NCBI GenBank assembly: GCA_029876055.1
Contig: CM056878.1
Location: forward strand, 1,674,001-1,738,000
Reading direction: 5' to 3'
Origin: Madurella fahalii
Taxonomy: Eukaryota; Ascomycota; Sordariomycetes; Sordariales
DNA: 64,000 nucleotides
In this document: positions 1 through 10,497 of the stretch, piece after piece
How positions within the stretch are numbered: position 1 is the stretch's first letter
Layout of the letters: the number at the start of each line of letters is the position of its first letter
Translations under genes and position numbers: made by a program
The notes under the pieces: generated by a model
The model's database searches: none
Seen by the model: the letters and a program-made list of their open reading frames with translations, nothing else
What the model was told of the DNA's origin: nothing

Positions 1-1916
1 GAACCCCTTTCAGAAGCACTCGCAGTTCAGTACATCCCAGAGGAAAGAAAAAGACAATGGATGGCGACCCCTCTTCGCCAAGTTCACTTGGCCCTGGAAA
101 TGGGACGATGAGGCGCGTAAACTGTTCTTTCTTCGGCCAACTTTCCAAGATCCGGCTTGTTTCGTTGCCCAGAGTTAAGTGAAGCACTAACTTTCCGTCC
201 GCCTTGGTACCGAGTCACGAGCTCTGCCTTCCCTCGCCTCGCGTTAGGTAAGGTGGTTTCCAGCTACGTAAGGACATTCGCGCGTACCAGTGAGCCACGG
301 TTTTTTTTTTGCGCGCTCCCGTGTAAGAGGCATGGTGTGGGGGAGGCAAAACGAGGACTACTGCTTTTGGCAAGGAGTCACATGGGCCGCGTTGCCTTTG
401 CCTCTCGCGAAGTTTGTTGCCCACTACTTACCTGGTAAGGGAGTTGCTTAATTCATTGGCTGTGATGGTAACACGGGGACGAGGCGAATGTCTTGACAAT
501 TGTGTAGCCGCGGCTAAGCGACATACCTAGTACTTGTGGATTGCCGTTTTTTCCGGATGGGCTTGTGCTTTCAGAAACTGGCGTTGTAGGGCAAAAGATG
601 TGATGCGCCTCACTTGCCCCGAGTCCCTACCGGACTTGGCCTTTTCGCCCCATTGGTGATCCTACAAGGACACGTTCCCGGCAAGTCTGCAGTGTCGGTG
701 TGGACCTCGGGGAGGGGCTTCTCTGCAATGTGTTCATATGTTGGAGCGGGGGTATAACGGTTTGCGGGATGATGCAACAGCATAGACTACTGATGGGAAG
801 AAATATCTGTATCCTATGAGGACGGAGAAAGGAATTTCCCGGTAGTTGGAAAAGGCGGCCATTGGGGTTCAGTATTACTTACGATGTGGCAAAGAGTGTT
901 CTAGGTAAAAGAATGGAGTGCGGCGCAGGACCGTATAAGGTGCCAGAAGTGGCCGTCCCATGGAGAGTGTTGCCAGTTACGGCTTGATTGCTTGTTACAT
1001 TCCGAGGTGGTTGATGATAGATGTAAGTGGAGAGCTGGAGGGGATACGAATAGGGGCCAAAAGTGAAATGTGATTGTGGCTCTTTCCTTTGTATTAGTAA
1101 CTTATAGTGGGAAATCTACGTACAGGGACGTCACGTCGAGGGCCATATTGCTCGTGCTTTATGACTGTTTGGTGGAAGGATAGACTCGTGCAATAGGCAA
1201 GAGAGTATTGGAGTGAGACAATGGAGTAGTTAGAGAATGTAACGCTGCTACCTACTTATTATTCTCCCTCTATCTCTTTCCCTCATTCGCGCACAGGTCT
1301 GTGGAAGTTCTAGGAAAATACTGCAGAAGAAGCTGGTAAAAAGGAAGCCAAGTCAAAAGGTAGAAAGGGGTGTTACTGAGAGATTGATGGAGCCACCAGG
1401 AGTTTACAGGTAATGGCAACGTGCAACCGGAGACAGCTGACTCGAGGTTGTACATATTTAGAGACTAACAGCGTCTCCTAATCTAGAAGGGAAACTGGTA
1501 GAAGAGTCCTCCTTAGCTTAGATCCTCACGCTCCTTAACACAAATATTGATGACCTATTCTGTGTACGGAGTATATAGCCATGGAAATTTGCATAGGCAT
1601 TGTAGGGAGAGGTGGAGATTGGGAGTTCTATGTGGGCTACCGTATGGTGAGACGCTTTCTACGACCAGGAGACGGTCTCTTTGTTATCGAATTGCGTATT
1701 TCTCAGGCTGGAATTTGAATCCGGGACTCCGAACAGCATGGTCAGGGCGAACGTCAAACCCTCAACCAGACAAGCAGGTTCCACAAACTGTTCCTGATGG
1801 TTCCAGTTCTCGCCGGGGTTATCGCTCCTCGTCATAGAGGACGTCAGTGTTGGGTGGATGGTAGCACGTACTAATCATACACCCTACTGCTTGTATCATA
1901 CAGTAACACACCCCCG
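1..1916. other. Gene-poor intergenic region
   Basis: I see no convincing gene here. Reading frames are short, overlap on both strands, and lack recognisable domains. The left edge may carry the 3' end of a gene lying outside the window, but this cannot be shown. Around 1711-1768 there is a degenerate tRNA-like sequence on the minus strand, listed separately. The segment 720-1540 is relatively AT-rich and lacks long frames. Confidence 0.6.
1704..1776 (-). repeat. Degenerate tRNA-like sequence (A-box and B-box-like)
   Basis: On the minus strand an A-box-like TGGTTGAGGG (1759-1768) is followed, at a spacing close to that of a normal tRNA gene, by a B-box-like GGATTCAAATTC (1711-1722). The putative T-stem pairs in four of five positions. 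The acceptor arms do not pair properly and no clean anticodon stem is visible, so this is not a working tRNA gene. It could be a decayed tRNA, a tRNA-derived SINE fragment, or chance. Confidence 0.2.
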
Positions 1917-2954
1917 TCAATTCTTCAAAGCGTTCGGCCTCACGGAGAGCAGTCTGTCCATGGCTCGCCCACTATCCAGCGCCCAACCACCCAACACGTC
2001 AAGCTTGTAGGCCTGGTTTCCCAGCTTAACCTTGGCAAAGCCTTCGCGGTTGAAAGACCGCACAATCCCCGCCCAGGCACCCCCAAACGCTTTCGCCGCG
2101 TCCCGGAACGGCGACGTCAGGATATGATCCATGGTATGCTTACGTGCAAGGATCTTGGCTTCGCGCGCTGCCCGCTCTGCACGTACTCTCTCGATCATGC
2201 TCAACGGTCGCTGTGCCGCCGCGTCGTGGTTGAGCATGCCGAATACGCCGTACATCCTGAATGGTAGTTGCACCTCGTCGGGTTGCAGAAGCGTCTTCTT
2301 GGACCTCAAGAAGGGCGCCATCCGGCTCGTTGCAACCTCGATCATGATGGGGCTCTGGACTGAGGTTTTGGTAGCTAGCTTTGCGATGGACGAGGTGGGC
2401 ACGGCCTCGATGGAGCGCACGATGCGGCCGGCACCCATTATGAAGTACCCACCCATGCCGGCCATAAAGACGCAGATGATACCGAAAGCGTGTGGGATCC
2501 ACCAGCTGAGGCCGTCTGGCGGGGACAGGTAAATGCTCCAGTATTGATATACCGTGTACGAGATGCAGAAAGCGCCCGAAGAGAAGGAGCCAATTCGGTA
2601 CCAAAGGTGCGAGGGCGCCTCATAGAGCAAAGTGCGCCCTTTGAGGGCTAGTTGCTCGGCGTACGAGGACGGCCGGAAGGTAGCTCGTGCTGCTGCGGAG
2701 CTGACGGCAGGTGTGGGTGTGGGCTTGACGGGAGCATTCGGGGCGGGTCTCGGTCTAGGAGATGTCTTTGCGGCGGTCTGTTGAAAGAGTCGGGGCGATG
2801 AGGAGAAGCGGGCGCGGAGGACAAGGCGTGCTTGTAGTGCGGCACACTCGCAAGGGACTTGTTGCCGTACGAGGAGCAGGAGACGGGCCCCCGTGCCGCG
2901 GGAGAAGGAGGCCATCTGGGGGTGGTCTGTCATCAGCTTCGAACTCGAAGGCAT
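1917..2954 (-). CDS. Mitochondrial membrane protein, TMEM223/TMEM186-like (tentative)
   Basis: This is a single-exon protein of 345 residues. The first ~60 residues are rich in Arg, Ser and Ala with almost no acidic residues, as in a mitochondrial targeting presequence, and a Pro/Ala-rich linker follows. Two hydrophobic segments, at roughly residues 120-140 and 150-175, are separated by a short loop and suggest an inner-membrane hairpin. The second ends in a small-residue stretch before AGRIVRSIEAVP. The C-terminal half is soluble and basic. The arrangement recalls TMEM223/TMEM186-type respiratory-chain assembly proteins, but I recognise this only loosely. Translation could also start at the internal Met of MASFSRGTGAR. 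The gene is divergent from PDX1 with about 470 bp between them, so the two mitochondrial genes may share a promoter. That last point is inference. Confidence 0.7.
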   Translation of the reverse strand: MPSSSKLMTDHPQMASFSRGTGARLLLLVRQQVPCECAALQARLVLRARFSSSPRLFQQTAAKTSPRPRPAPNAPVKPTPTPAVSSAAARATFRPSSYAEQLALKGRTLLYEAPSHLWYRIGSFSSGAFCISYTVYQYWSIYLSPPDGLSWWIPHAFGIICVFMAGMGGYFIMGAGRIVRSIEAVPTSSIAKLATKTSVQSPIMIEVATSRMAPFLRSKKTLLQPDEVQLPFRMYGVFGMLNHDAAAQRPLSMIERVRAERAAREAKILARKHTMDHILTSPFRDAAKAFGGAWAGIVRSFNREGFAKVKLGNQAYKLDVLGGWALDSGRAMDRLLSVRPNALKN

Positions 2955-3423
2955 AGCTTTTCTGTCAATACATACCTTGACGGTATATTCGACGTCAATT
3001 CTCGCGCCAATTGGCTATGCTACAGCATCGATCGCCCGTTGCTGCGTCCGGTTGGCGGGGCCGAAATTTTGTCGGTGCCGGCGCAATGTTTGCGCGACGT
3101 GGGTTCTTGGCGGTTGTTGCCGGAGCCTGGATCATCTCGTGATAACACCCTAATTGACAGACGCCGAAAATGGATCCTGTCCCGTCGCGCGGCCCGGAGT
3201 CTGGTCCCGGCTGAGCAACCCTGTCGGTCAAACTTGGCGGGAAGCTGGACCGAGTTTAGGTGGTGGCCCAAGCTCCTCTTGGCTTCCCAACATTCTCGCT
3301 GCTTGCCTATCCCGGCGCCGGCGCCAGTTGTCTCGTAAAACCAAAAAAAAAACGGAGATCCACCACGGACTTGCACGTCGGCCTGGACACTCAATTGAGT
3401 TCCACACACTCACAATCGCCGTT
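2955..3423. promoter_or_regulatory. Putative bidirectional promoter between two mitochondrial genes
   Basis: These 469 bp separate two divergent start codons and contain no gene of their own. I see no clear TATA box. The right part, just upstream of the PDX1 start, carries an A-run (about 3343-3352). Shared control of the two flanking genes is inferred only from the layout. Confidence 0.4.
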
Positions 3424-4787
3424 ATGGCATCCTTTGCAGCTGCGTGCCGCGTATCTGCGCGGCTTGCGACGCGCACGTTGAAACAGGATGCTGTTGTTAG
3501 AGGTCAGTTCCGGACTCTGCCCCCGGCGAGAGACGAAAAGTCCGCAAGCTCACGGCTAGCTTCTGTGACGCAGGCTACCGGACATCGGCTGCCGCTCTAG
3601 CCGCCCAGAATTTCTCAATGCCCGCTCTATCCCCCACGATGACCGAGGGCAACATTGCGAGCTGGAGGGTCAAGGAGGGCGAGAAATTCTCGGCCGGTGA
3701 TGTGCTCCTCGAAATCGAGACGGACAAGGCGACAATGGATGTCGAGGCCCAGGAGGACGGCATCTTGATGAAAATCATGCAGGGCGACGGCAGCAAAGGT
3801 GTGCAGGTCGGCACGCGCATAGCAGTGATCGCTGAAGAAGGAGACGACATCAGCTCGCTGCAGATCCCCGCCGACGAGAGCGCCCAAGCAACCAGGGCCG
3901 CCGAGGCCCCGAAGACGCAAACTCCGGCTGCCCCCGAACCCGAGTCCGCGACCTTTACACCCGCATCCCCAATGGCTGCTCCTAAGCCGGGAAAGAAGAG
4001 CTCAGGCCGAACCTACCCCTTGCTTCCCTCCGTGGCCCATCTCCTCAAGGAGAACGGTCTTGACGAATCCGCGGTTAGTGGCATCACGCCGACCGGGCCA
4101 AACGGTCGTCTCCTTAAAGGCGATGTGCTCGCGTACCTGGGCAAGATCAGCGCTCAGGCTCCCTCCGAGGTGTCCTCCCGCTTTGAGAAGGCATCGCACC
4201 TCGATCTGAGCAATATCAAGGTTGCCAAAGCACCCGAGCCGAAGAAGCCTGCTAAGGAAGCTGCCTCTGCCGTCCAGCCACCTTCCACCCCGGTCAAGTC
4301 GCTCGTGGCCCTGCCCGTCTCGTTGTCGGCCGTCATCGAAGCGCAAAGGAAAATTCAGAAGTCGCTGGGCGTATTCCTCCCTCTGTCGACCTTCATCGCC
4401 CGCGCCAGCGAGGTCGCAAACGGCGAGCTTCCGCTCCCGGCCGGCTACCAACCTACGGCGGACGAATTGTTCAACCAGGTCTTGGGCTTGGACAAGATTG
4501 GCGGCCCGAAGGTGTCCCGGGGTTCTTTCGTTCCGCAGATTGCTGCCCTCCCGCCGTCTTCTATGCTATCACCGCCAGCCAAGAAGAAGGTGGACATCAT
4601 TGATCTACTGGCGCCGTCGAAGCCAAAGCCGGTTTCGGGGAAGAAGACTTCTGTGCTCCCAGGTGCATCCACGGGCCCGAACGTCTTCAGTCTGCAGGTG
4701 CCGAAAGGGGAGGAGAGGAGAGCCCAGGTCTTCCTAGAGAGAATCAAGATTGTTTTGGAGAATGAGCCGGGAAGGTTGGTGCTCTGA
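3424..4787 (+). CDS. pdx1: Pyruvate dehydrogenase complex protein X (E3-binding protein)
   Basis: This component anchors dihydrolipoamide dehydrogenase (E3) to the E2 core of the mitochondrial pyruvate dehydrogenase complex. There are two exons, 3424-3502 and 3574-4787; the 71-nt intron leaves a continuous frame of 430 residues. The N-terminus is an Arg/Ala-rich mitochondrial presequence. A lipoyl domain starts at MPALSPTM (about residue 42), with the lipoyl lysine in ETDKATMD (about residue 78). After a Pro/Ala linker comes a peripheral-subunit-binding domain at about 174-217 (YPLLPSVAHLL to GDVLAYLG). The C-terminal part lacks the E2 catalytic HxxxDG motif, so this is PDX1 and not the acetyltransferase; fungal PDX1 proteins are known to lack that activity. 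The start at 3424 is preferred because starting at the ATG at 3618 would remove the targeting sequence. Confidence 0.93.
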
Positions 4788-5207
4788 TGCTGATGCACGG
4801 TGTTTGGTATGTGTAAAACGTAATCAGGTTGCGGGTAACATTAGATCATGATTGCTTTTCCTATTTGGACAGTTCTGATTGTGATATGAGTATGTACCAC
4901 CAGAAGCCCTCCCACCCCAATCCACCCCGTTGTCTGCTATTAACGTTTAAGTGGCCCTCCGATTCATGCAGTCATCACAGCACGGGAACAGGAGCAACAC
5001 AAGCCGGCGCCAATGGGGTTGCATTAACATAGTATCAACGTAATAAAGACTCGCTGCCGACGTCCTAACATCCATGGATAGTAAAAATCAGCGTGCCACC
5101 CGCCTTGCCCTGTGAAATAGCAGCGCTAGCGCCACCCAAACTTGCCGAGGTGAGAAGCAAAAAAAAAAAAAAAAGAAACACAAAACGAACATGAGATTAA
5201 CGTCTCA
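4788..5207. other. Convergent 3' intergenic region
   Basis: This segment lies between the ends of PDX1 (plus) and the CoA-transferase gene (minus). It contains a poly-A run at about 5160-5174 and no credible gene. It probably holds both 3' UTRs. Confidence 0.5.
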
Positions 5208-7209
5208 CTAAACCAACCCCTCCAAACCCCCAACAGCCTCCGCAATCTCATCCTCCTCCCAGTCCTCCCAACCAACGTCCACGTCAAACCCGTTCGGCCG
5301 CGCAGTCCTCACATGCCCGACCCTCAGCCCTTCTACATGTACAGCCTCGCTCGGCCACTTCACCACTCCCTTGAATCCCTCGCTCCAGGCAGTGTGCATC
5401 ATGCCCTCCCCTTCGAACAGGTGCGGCACTGTCCGTCGCATGCCCGCCAGTGCGCGCTTTCCAACCTCGTCCACAGAGTCGCTATGCCGGAGGGCAAAGA
5501 ACCCATCACCCTCATCGCCCTGCCCAAACACCTCCCTCAATCGTGTCTGTTCCTCCGCGGGAAGCATACCGAGGCCCATCAGAAAGCAATCATACTGACA
5601 CAAGCTCGTCCGGGCAACCCACGACCCGCCCTCCGTAGCACGCCGATACAGCCCCGCTAGGGCCGCCACACAGCCCAGCGCACCCGTGCCATAGTCGGAC
5701 ATGGGGAACGGCGGGACCACGGGCTCGTCCAGGCCCATGAACTCGCCCTGCGCCCAGGCAACGCCGGTCACGCAGTCGGCAATCTGCTGCCACCCGGCGC
5801 GGGACGCCCACTCGGCTCCTTCCGCATCACCGCCGCCAAAACAGTCCTCCACGACGTAGACGTACCCCCTCCCGCGCTTCCGCGCGACCTCGCCCAGCGT
5901 CTCGGCCCCGTATCCCAGCCGCGCGAGCGCGCCGGGCCGGTAGCCGTCGATCAGCACGTCGGCCTCCTCGAGCAGCCCGGCAAAGACCTGCCTGTCGCGG
6001 GCGGAGTTCTTCAGGTCCAGGTGCACGGCGTGCTTGCCCGTGTTGACGTCGAGCTGGAAGAAGGGCACGTCGGGCAGGTGGGGCGAGGTCACCTTGAGCA
6101 CCGAGGCGCCGTGCGCGGCGAGCGAGCGGCCTATCGTCGGCCCCGCGATGATGCGGCATAGCTCGAGGACCTTGATCCCCCGCAGGGCGGTGGCGGCCGG
6201 GTTGGTTGCCCCGGTTGGGGGAGGGAAGGGGACGGGAGGCGTGGTGGTGTCGGATGGGTTGGGCCGGACTGTCAAGGGGGGAAGCTGGGCGAGGGCCCTG
6301 CCGTGCGGGGTGCGCTGGAACTGGTCCCAGGTGAGGGCTTGGATGCCGGCTTGACGGTTTTGTAGGTTGAGCTGGTCTAGTTCGGCGGTGGTGTACCGCA
6401 TGACGGCTGACTCGATGTGGTTGATTATGGTGCGGTAGTCGGTGAGTTCTGGGTTATGCTTGGGCAGGCCGAGCATCTCGAGCGTCACGTCGGCGTCGAG
6501 GGAGCCGTGGATGTGGTAATACTCCCCAGGGTTCTTGGTGCGGTAGAGATTGGCCGAGAGGCGGCGGTACAGTACCGACTGAGCTTGGTTCAAGTCCGTG
6601 TCTGATGAGGTCAGCAATGCCCTCTCGGTGAAACTGGGTTATGCTCTGTTTTTGTTGCTTACCGGGAATCTTCTCCCTGATTCGCGGATCTGCCTTACCC
6701 ATGCCATCGAGAGTGGTGAGGTAGGCGGACATCAGGAAGGTCGAAACCTTATCAGTATCAACCTGTATCTTCCGGCTGCTCATGCCGTACCGGAGGTCAG
6801 CAATGGCTGCAGCGAGGCAGGCCTCGAGACCTTTGATGGCCGCGACAGCATCCTGTTCTTTGAGAGGGGTGGGGAAGTGCACCGCTTCACCCTTCCCTGA
6901 CCCCGAACTGATCTCGACGGTCCTCACAAGTGGACGTATGGCCCCTGGGAGTTCATCGTGGCAGAGTTCGCACAAGCGTTTGAGAGCATCCTGCGCCCCG
7001 TCGACCACCGAATATTGCGTGCAGTTCGTAGGAACCTGAGCCGCAAGTTTGGCATTCATTATGGGTGTCCAAGTACCCTGCCAGCGGCGGAGTGCTGAGA
7101 GTAGGCGAGCACTATGCGGCGATACATGGCCTATCCGTTTTCCGTGCAACGGCTTTTTGTAGCTTGTGCCGGTCCAGTCCCAAGTTGGGAGAGAAGTTGT
7201 TGATGCCAT
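5208..7209 (-). CDS. CaiB/BaiF family III CoA-transferase
   Basis: The predicted enzyme moves CoA between acyl groups. The substrate cannot be read from the sequence. Two exons, 7209-6663 and 6601-5208, flank a 61-nt intron with a good branch point (GCTGAC) and give 646 residues. The second half is a classic family III domain: LRGIKVLEL, then IIAGPTIGRSLAAHGA, then VLIDGYRPGALARLGYG, then a region with QIADCVTG and MSDYGTGALG, in which a conserved Asp is the likely nucleophile. The first ~200 residues form an N-terminal extension that may be a degenerate second copy of the fold. Bacterial members are about 400 residues, so this is the longer fungal form. There is no obvious targeting signal. 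Formyl-CoA transferase or alpha-methylacyl-CoA racemase activity cannot be told apart here. Confidence 0.88.
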
Positions 7210-10200
7210 GATTATTGTTGAGTTGTCTCCAAGGCAGGAAGCTCCACGAAAGTTGATCCTGCTGGGACCAACTGTAGTTCACTCACTCTGGAGAACAATG
7301 GGCAAACTATGGGGTATAAAGATACAAATAATACATGCCGTCCAAGGCGCGGGAGTGACAGCTAACCACCCAACTCTGGCTACTAGCGTTCTTTATACTT
7401 TCATCTAGCATCTCGGTGAGACCCCCAACACTGGAGCCGGATGGTGATCTAATGTCATATCCGGTATGAGCAAGGAAGAAGCAACGGCAAACACGGTGGT
7501 ATCCATGGCGGCGGCAATGCTCCTCGTCTCCCCCCACAAAAACGGGGTAAACTGCTCAAAGGGGTAGAGGGTCCATGGATGAAAGGGGCAATGGTTGGCG
7601 TCACTAACACGGCAGGGCCGCGCTCTCTCTTTTCCTTCCGACGGTCTCCATGGCTAGCCGGGCCCGAGGAGGCGGGCGAGGCGTTGGTAGGGTCCTAATG
7701 TTCGCACCACGCGCCCCCTCACCAACCCCTGCTCCACAAAGGGGGAGAAAACAGATGGCTCGGCCCGGCATGGTCCTCTATCGGGATCTTACAGTGTGAC
7801 GGATCCAGTGACCAAGCCGTTTTGCGGCGTAGATGTGAGACAGAGGTCCACAGAGCAGGCTGGGAGCGTGATCACGGGGTGAATGGGATCCGACGCTGTC
7901 GCGTCGCTTTCAACGCAATCTGGGAGCCGTTCAGGAGCTGGTGAGGTCCGTCGGCAGGCCAGTTACACGAGTCATATTATCAAGATGCGGGGACCTGTAC
8001 TCCATATACCGTACCGTACACCATCTGTTTGCTGCTCCTTCACCCGCCAGCGGTCTGTGGGGCTAGCGTTACGCAGTATGTCGGTTGATTAGCTGCTGGG
8101 AAATCAACCCGCTTGGCGATGCCACTATCGACGATGGCGATCCTGGGGAAGGCTGTAAGTGCGGGGGGTCATCTCCTTCCGGAGCTTGACGCCGCTCCAC
8201 GACACCGTCTTTCAGCCGAGGCACCAAACTTCACGACCGTCGGTCGGGTTGGGCTGGAGACGCGCATTCGTACCCTGCTTCGTATATGGAACGTGAGCCG
8301 GGCGGTACGCTCGCTGGGGGAGATTGGCGAATCGCCAGTCTGATCGGGATCGACCCAAGCCAGCGGCTTGGCCTGCGAGATGTGGTCCGCGTTCCAGCCC
8401 GCGACCCCCCAGCCTTGCCCGTAGTCACCTGGCGTCTTTCACATGATTCAACCGCCTTCGCAAGCATTGCCTTGCAAACAACTTAGTGTCAGTACGAGTC
8501 CGGACCGTCTCGGGCTCTGGACTCGTGGAGCGGCTGGGAAGCACAAATGGCCACCCCCATGCCCGGCCGGGGAACCCTTTGTTTGCTGCCGTTCGCCCTG
8601 GGCGACGGCATTGCTCTGCCCAATGCTGCAACGGCATCCTGGTCGGCAATCTGTCCGTTTGCTCGGCATCCTGATCCAGGCCGGCCCAAGGTGGTAAAGG
8701 ATGTGCCGAAAGAAGCAGTGTGCGTTTGACACGACCCATTGCCCCGTCGCCCGCTTCTTCCCTCGTGGGGGGATCTTTGAGGAAATGTTCAAATCAGGCA
8801 TCTGTAAGATACCGATGTGGGGCAGGGCGCCACTAGCCCCACATCAGGGTTCTTTTGGGCAGCTCCCTTCCGTTCGTGCAGCCTTGTTCCAGCGGCCTGC
8901 TGGTGCCCTGCTGGTGCCCTGCTGGTGTCCCGGCGGCGGCCTGTCAGTGGGCGCCGTCCCCCAAAATTTGGGGGTCGATCTCTTGGTAGGTGCATTATCC
9001 GATGATGGGCGAGGTGCCTTTCAGCGGGAGGGACCGCCCTCTAGCTCCTCATCTTGCATTATTAGCAGCCCTTAGCACCCGGGCCAGGCGAGTCGCCTCA
9101 TCTTCAATCCATTTCGGATTTGTTCGCGCCATTTCTTCTCGCATCGACAACACGCCCGCGTTTTGCTGCCTGGGCGAGGGATCTCGCGATTTGAAATCGA
9201 GCGCAGCCAGACGCACCAACCGAGGAGATGCGCCATCGAATGATGTGTCACGCAGAAACCTGTCCTTCGCCCCTCCTGCGTCCACGCTGCAGCCGCCTGA
9301 ATATGGAGCTGGCCATGCGACCGCACCCCCCTCCCTCCGTCCTCATCCCGGGCCTGGCTGCCCAGGCCACCATGGCGCCAATACCTCGCCCTTGTCTCCG
9401 GAGCATTCTGGGCTGGTAGTCGAGCACCGATGACAGGCATCACCAGGCAAGCCCGTCAGCTTTTGGCGCAATGTCATCTTCAAGCAGCATTCGCATCCAG
9501 CCCAATACGTCTGGCCGCAGAAACCGGTCCGCGGCTCGGTTTGGGGGAGAGAGGGGAGAGAGAGGGGAGGGAGGGGGCGCCGCTTTATCCTATCCCGTGT
9601 TGAGGCTTGCTAGGCTGGCATCGCCTATGCCCCGCACTCTCCTTCGATGCCTGCTTCATGCAGCCACGGATAGCTGGCACTCTGTTATCCAAGTACTTTG
9701 AATCCACGTGCTCCGGTCCCGAGATCTGACGCAAAGCACTGCCGGTCGGCCAAGTCACTGGTTATCATGCATTGAGCAGATCTTGGGTAGATTTGGGCGC
9801 AAAAAGCAACTTGCTGCACGGCCCATCGACATCCAATGTGCCACATCCAGATGTCTGAGTAGGGGTTCTATTAGAGCCATCGTCCGCGTCCGTGGTGCGC
9901 TTAGGACCCTGTCCCCCGACCCCGCGACCGATTTCCCATCCATTTTACTTTTCCTGACGGTCGCGGCTCTCTCCTAGTGTATCCGTACTGCGGTACCCAA
10001 CCCCCAGCGGATAAGTTAGAGCTCTCCCGGGAAACGCTGACTGGCGTTCTCCACCGCGCGATCCAACGACGTCAGGTTCCGAACTGACTGAACTGCCATC
10101 CGGAACCACTGTGCGGCACAGCGGTTCGTGCCACCAGCGCTCTCCCGCTGCGGCATCTGAACTCGAGCAGTCCAGAGTCGAATCCATTCTACCAGGCCCC

Positions 10201-10497
10201 TGCCGGCGCCGACCTACATACCTACCTACCACATTACATCTTCCGACAAAGCCGCTTCCCCATTGCCGGACTGCTGCCGACAGGAGCTTGTCTCGTGCAT
10301 CATCCGCTCCGCCAGATACACCCCCGCCGGGCGCCGCTTCCGATCGCACTAGGACCCGTCCATCGTCCTTCTCGCCTCCAGCTTGGCTGCACCGTTGCAC
10401 TTGCGGCTGCTGTCTGCCCGCTCAGGAGGAGAGTCTGCTGCCCGATGGCGGGGCGCCTGCGCGCGTCTCCCACGTATCCCACGGCTCTCTCTCCGCC
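7210..10497. other. Large gene-free region upstream of the zinc-cluster regulator
   Basis: About 3.3 kb contains only short overlapping frames without domains. It includes an 11-bp tandem repeat at 8896-8928. The last ~500 bp, before the start codon at 10498, are rich in C and CT and are the likely promoter and 5' UTR of the transcription factor gene. The reading frame of that gene stays open upstream to 10111, but the composition looks like untranslated leader. Confidence 0.5.
8896..8928. repeat. 11-bp tandem repeat, three copies
   Basis: The unit CCTGCTGGTGC occurs three times in direct succession, and the last copy ends in T instead of C. It lies in non-coding DNA. It looks like a small minisatellite. 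Confidence 0.8.

Noticed and set aside
1..176. Open frame from the left edge, possibly a 3' exon of an outside gene
   Set aside because: It has only about 58 codons, another frame is also open over most of it, and no domain is visible.
2131..2532. Plus-strand frame of 133 codons
   Set aside because: It lies antisense inside the mitochondrial membrane-protein gene and is a shadow of its codon bias.
10111..10497. Longer N-terminus for the zinc-cluster protein
   Set aside because: The frame is open, but the extra residues are His/Pro/Ser-rich leader-like sequence, and zinc-cluster proteins usually start shortly before the first cysteine.
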